A DNA stretch of 8,856 nucleotides from a bacterium UBP9_UBA1432. Lineage in GTDB: Bacteria; Vulcanimicrobiota; Xenobia; Xenobiales; Xenobiaceae. Position numbers and translations under genes: made by a program. This document shows positions 6,365-8,856 of this stretch, piece after piece. Location: positions 21,201-30,056 of the forward strand of contig DCTU01000385.1 in assembly GCA_002329445.1 (NCBI GenBank), given 5' to 3'. The notes under the pieces are model-generated. The model had not been told where the DNA came from. It made no database searches and saw only the letters and a list, made by a program, of their open reading frames with translations. How positions within the stretch are numbered: the first letter of the stretch is position 1; each line of letters starts with the position of its first letter.

Positions 6365-8788
6365 TCAGGCTGCCCCCGGCGGAGAAGCCAGGATGGCCCG
6401 GACCAGCCTTCCGGCCACCTCCCGGGCCCGGTTCCCGACCTCCTGGGGAGGGCCGACGCATGAGGGGCACCCGGCCTCGCAGGCGCAGTCGCCGATCCGC
6501 TCCCCGACCCGGGTCAAGAGCTCGGGGAACGAGTCGAAGAGTTGAGACGAAAAGCCGATCCCCCCGGGGAAGTTGTCATACAGATAGACCGTCGGTTCGA
6601 AGTGGGGCAGGTCCTGAAGGCGTTGCATGCCTGCAGGCTCCGGAACCGAAGCCGGACTGCGCATCCAGGCGTCGGCCGCGACATCCAGGGGCAGTTCAGT
6701 CACAAACTCGTAGCGCCCCCGGCTGCGGCCATCAGGCTGGGCGAACCATTCGCCAGAGCGGTCGCCGACGCAGCGGTTGAGGTCCCGGACATCGCACATC
6801 AGGAAGACCGGGGCCAGGTGATGCAGACAGTGGGCCAGGCCGACGACCCCGTCCAGAAGGTCCGAGCGCGTGATGCCCAACCCGGACAGGAACTCGTCGG
6901 GCATGGTGAACCAGAAGGACGTGGTGTGCATCTCCTGGTCGGGCAGGTGGACCTCGCCGAACCCGACGTTCTCACGGGTGTCGAACTTGACCTTCTTGAA
7001 GCCCGACACCCTCCAGGCCACATGGACCTCACCGTGCTCCCGGTGGACCGCCCCGCAGGGCAGGCGCTCAAAGCCCTCCAGGATCCGGACCGAATTCGCC
7101 GTGATCGCATCGGTGTAGTAGTCCACCGCCACCGGCCGGACATAGGCCCGGCGCTGGGCGTAGTCCAGCTTCTTGACGTTGTAGGTGCGGGCGTGGGCCA
7201 TGTAGATGGCGTCCTCATACACCGTGGTCGGCGCTGCGTGCCAATCGACCTCGGCGATCACCCGGTTGGCCGCGTCCATATCCATGATCACGAAGTTTTC
7301 GGGGGAAGAGCTGCGCAGGGAGATCGTGTCGGCCGGGTAGACGTCCTGCGCCCAGTGAAACTCGTCCCCGGAACGATGGAGCACGCCCTTTTCGGCCAGA
7401 TACTCCACGATCTCACCCACCGGAGCCTCCCCGAAGCGCTCTCCCTCCTGAAGCGGCAACTCGAAGGCCGCACATTTCAGGTGACTGACCAGGATGGCCA
7501 GGTTGTCCGGATTGATCCGGGCGTGCTCGGGACTGGAACCGAAGAAGTAGTCGGGATTCTCGACGATGAACTGGTCCAGGGGCTCGCTGCGGGCCACCAG
7601 GATGGCAACCGACTCACCCTGGCGGCGTCCGGCCCGCCCGACCTGCTGCCAGGTGCTGGCCACCGTCCCGGGATAGCCCGCCAGGATCACCGCCTCCAAG
7701 GCCCCGATGTCGATCCCCAGCTCCAGCGCGTTGGTGCTGATGACTCCCCGCACGGTTCCCTCGCGGATCCCCTTTTCGATCTCGCGGCGAGCGCCGGGGA
7801 GATACCCTCCCCGATAGCCCCGGATCCGACCCTCGTCCGAGGGATGACGCTCGAAGCGGTCCTTGAGGGCTCGGGTGAGCACCTCGACGTTGAGGCGGGA
7901 GGAGGCGAAGACCAGCGTCTGCACCCCGGCCTTCAGGAAGCGGGCCGCCAGGTTCCGACTGGCGGTCAGGCAAGAGCGGCGGATCCCCAGCTCCTTGTTC
8001 AGCATCGGAGGGTTGTAGAACAGGATCGTGCGCGGGCCGGAAGGCGCTCCGCTGCGGTCCACCAGCCGCACCTCCTCGCCGACCAGGCGGCTGGCCAGTT
8101 CCTGAGGATTGGCGATGGTGGCCGAGGAGGCGATGAAGACCGGCTGCGACCCGTGAAACTCACAGATCCGCCGCAGTCGGCGCAGCACGTTGGCCAGGTG
8201 GCTTCCGAAGACCCCGCGACAGGTGTGCAGCTCGTCCATGACCACGTAGCGCAGGTTGGCGAAGAATCGGGCCCAGCGCGTATGGTGGGGCAGGATGCCG
8301 GTATGCAGCATGTCGGGATTCGTGATCACCACGTGGGCCCTCGACCGCACGGCCTTGCGAGCGTCCGCCGGGGTGTCCCCGTCATAGGTGAAGGTCCCCA
8401 CCGCAGCGCCCAGATCGTCGATGCTCTGTTGAAGTTCCGCCAGTTGATCCTGGGCCAGGGCCTTGGTCGGAAAGAGGTACAGGGCCGTGGTTCCCGGATC
8501 CCGCAGGATCGATTGCAGGACGGGGACGTTGTAGCACAGGGTCTTGCCAGAAGCGGTCGGCGTGACCACCACGACGTGTCGCCCGTCCATGGCATGTCGG
8601 ATCGCCTCGGCCTGATGGGTGTAGGGGCGCGGGCGGCCACGCCGGAGAAGACTGTCGCGCAGTCGCGAGTCCAACTCTTCGGGCCAGTCTCCGTAGACCG
8701 CCTCGCGAGGAGGAACCCGCTCGACCCGGGTCAGGACGGTGGAGGAGGACTTCTCGAGAATCCCTTCGAGGACACGGACGACGCTCAT
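6365..8788 (-). CDS. mrfA: DEAD/DEAH-box DNA helicase of the MrfA (YprA) family with C-terminal zinc-binding (DUF1998/MZB) domain
   Basis: An 807-aa superfamily 2 helicase. Seen: a Q-like THQAEAI (57-63), Walker A PTASGKT (77-83), FPTKALAQDQ (106-115), TNPDMLH (156-162), DELH (185-188), SSAT (221-224), VFASSR (293-298), TNALELGIDIG (352-362) and QQVGRAGRR (381-389). At the end is the Cys cluster C768-x-C770-x3-C774-x2-C777. Motifs, order and the Cys pattern agree with Bacillus YprA/MrfA, a 3'-5' helicase that acts with the nuclease MrfB in repair of mitomycin-type DNA damage in a UvrA-independent excision route. I chose the ATG at 8788 because the protein then opens like YprA. A TTG at 8845 would add 19 Arg-rich, unconserved residues, and neither start has a strong Shine-Dalgarno. 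No mrfB-like exonuclease lies downstream; a PrsW-family protease gene follows after one base. Confidence 0.93.
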   Translation of the reverse strand: MSVVRVLEGILEKSSSTVLTRVERVPPREAVYGDWPEELDSRLRDSLLRRGRPRPYTHQAEAIRHAMDGRHVVVVTPTASGKTLCYNVPVLQSILRDPGTTALYLFPTKALAQDQLAELQQSIDDLGAAVGTFTYDGDTPADARKAVRSRAHVVITNPDMLHTGILPHHTRWARFFANLRYVVMDELHTCRGVFGSHLANVLRRLRRICEFHGSQPVFIASSATIANPQELASRLVGEEVRLVDRSGAPSGPRTILFYNPPMLNKELGIRRSCLTASRNLAARFLKAGVQTLVFASSRLNVEVLTRALKDRFERHPSDEGRIRGYRGGYLPGARREIEKGIREGTVRGVISTNALELGIDIGALEAVILAGYPGTVASTWQQVGRAGRRQGESVAILVARSEPLDQFIVENPDYFFGSSPEHARINPDNLAILVSHLKCAAFELPLQEGERFGEAPVGEIVEYLAEKGVLHRSGDEFHWAQDVYPADTISLRSSSPENFVIMDMDAANRVIAEVDWHAAPTTVYEDAIYMAHARTYNVKKLDYAQRRAYVRPVAVDYYTDAITANSVRILEGFERLPCGAVHREHGEVHVAWRVSGFKKVKFDTRENVGFGEVHLPDQEMHTTSFWFTMPDEFLSGLGITRSDLLDGVVGLAHCLHHLAPVFLMCDVRDLNRCVGDRSGEWFAQPDGRSRGRYEFVTELPLDVAADAWMRSPASVPEPAGMQRLQDLPHFEPTVYLYDNFPGGIGFSSQLFDSFPELLTRVGERIGDCACEAGCPSCVGPPQEVGNRAREVAGRLVRAILASPPGAA

Positions 8789-8856
8789 GGCGCCAAGCGC
8801 TTCGGCACGAGGCCGTCGAGCCCTCCGATTCGGCTGCAGGCACAACCATCCCCACC

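Noticed and set aside
5194..6780. A 528-codon + strand open frame across the PrsW gene and the end of the helicase gene.
   Set aside because: It is antisense to two well-supported genes, overlaps the end of the LytM gene in another frame, and is a Gln/Pro/Arg-rich low-complexity translation.
1..8856. Search for CRISPR arrays, tRNA or rRNA genes, insertion sequences, phage genes or attachment-site repeats.
   Set aside because: No repeated spacer pattern, transposase or integrase motifs, tRNA cloverleaf or rRNA-like segment was seen, and the window is almost fully occupied by the seven genes.

Overview
The window is a compact, GC-rich bacterial chromosomal segment with seven protein-coding genes, one of them cut by the left edge. 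No RNA genes, mobile elements, CRISPR arrays or long repeats are visible. The gene content is housekeeping plus cell envelope. Nothing fixes the lineage: the combination of a type II (CoaW-like) pantothenate kinase, a HemY-type porphyrinogen oxidase and a close Bacillus YprA/MrfA-like helicase is compatible with several Gram-positive-like or deep-branching, poorly sampled bacterial groups, so I leave the taxon open.

Layout. A leftward block runs from position 4034 to position 1: clpP (ATP-dependent protease subunit), hemE (uroporphyrinogen decarboxylase), hemY (protoporphyrinogen/coproporphyrinogen oxidase), a small low-complexity protein of unknown function with its own strong ribosome binding site, and the first 126 residues of a type II pantothenate kinase. 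clpP, hemE and hemY are packed as an operon: a 4-base gap, then a 4-base ATGA overlap. A 147-base divergent intergenic region separates clpP from the only rightward gene (4182-5414), a secreted protein with a LytM/M23-like domain followed by a long coiled coil. That gene meets, tail to tail with a 20-base overlap, a second leftward pair: an MrfA-family DEAD/DEAH helicase (start 8788) followed 1 base later by a PrsW-family intramembrane protease.

How they fit together. hemE and hemY catalyse successive or near-successive late heme steps: HemE makes coproporphyrinogen III, and HemY oxidises either it or protoporphyrinogen IX. ClpP shares their transcription unit. The LytM/coiled-coil protein and the PrsW protease both point to the envelope, but their convergent orientation argues against co-transcription. 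The helicase-protease pair appears translationally coupled, although no functional link is known to me.

The most notable object is the LytM/coiled-coil protein. It has reversed EnvC-like architecture, carries HxD instead of the zinc-binding HxH motif, and has a duplicated motif in its coiled coil. I do not see an unmistakable new multi-gene system.
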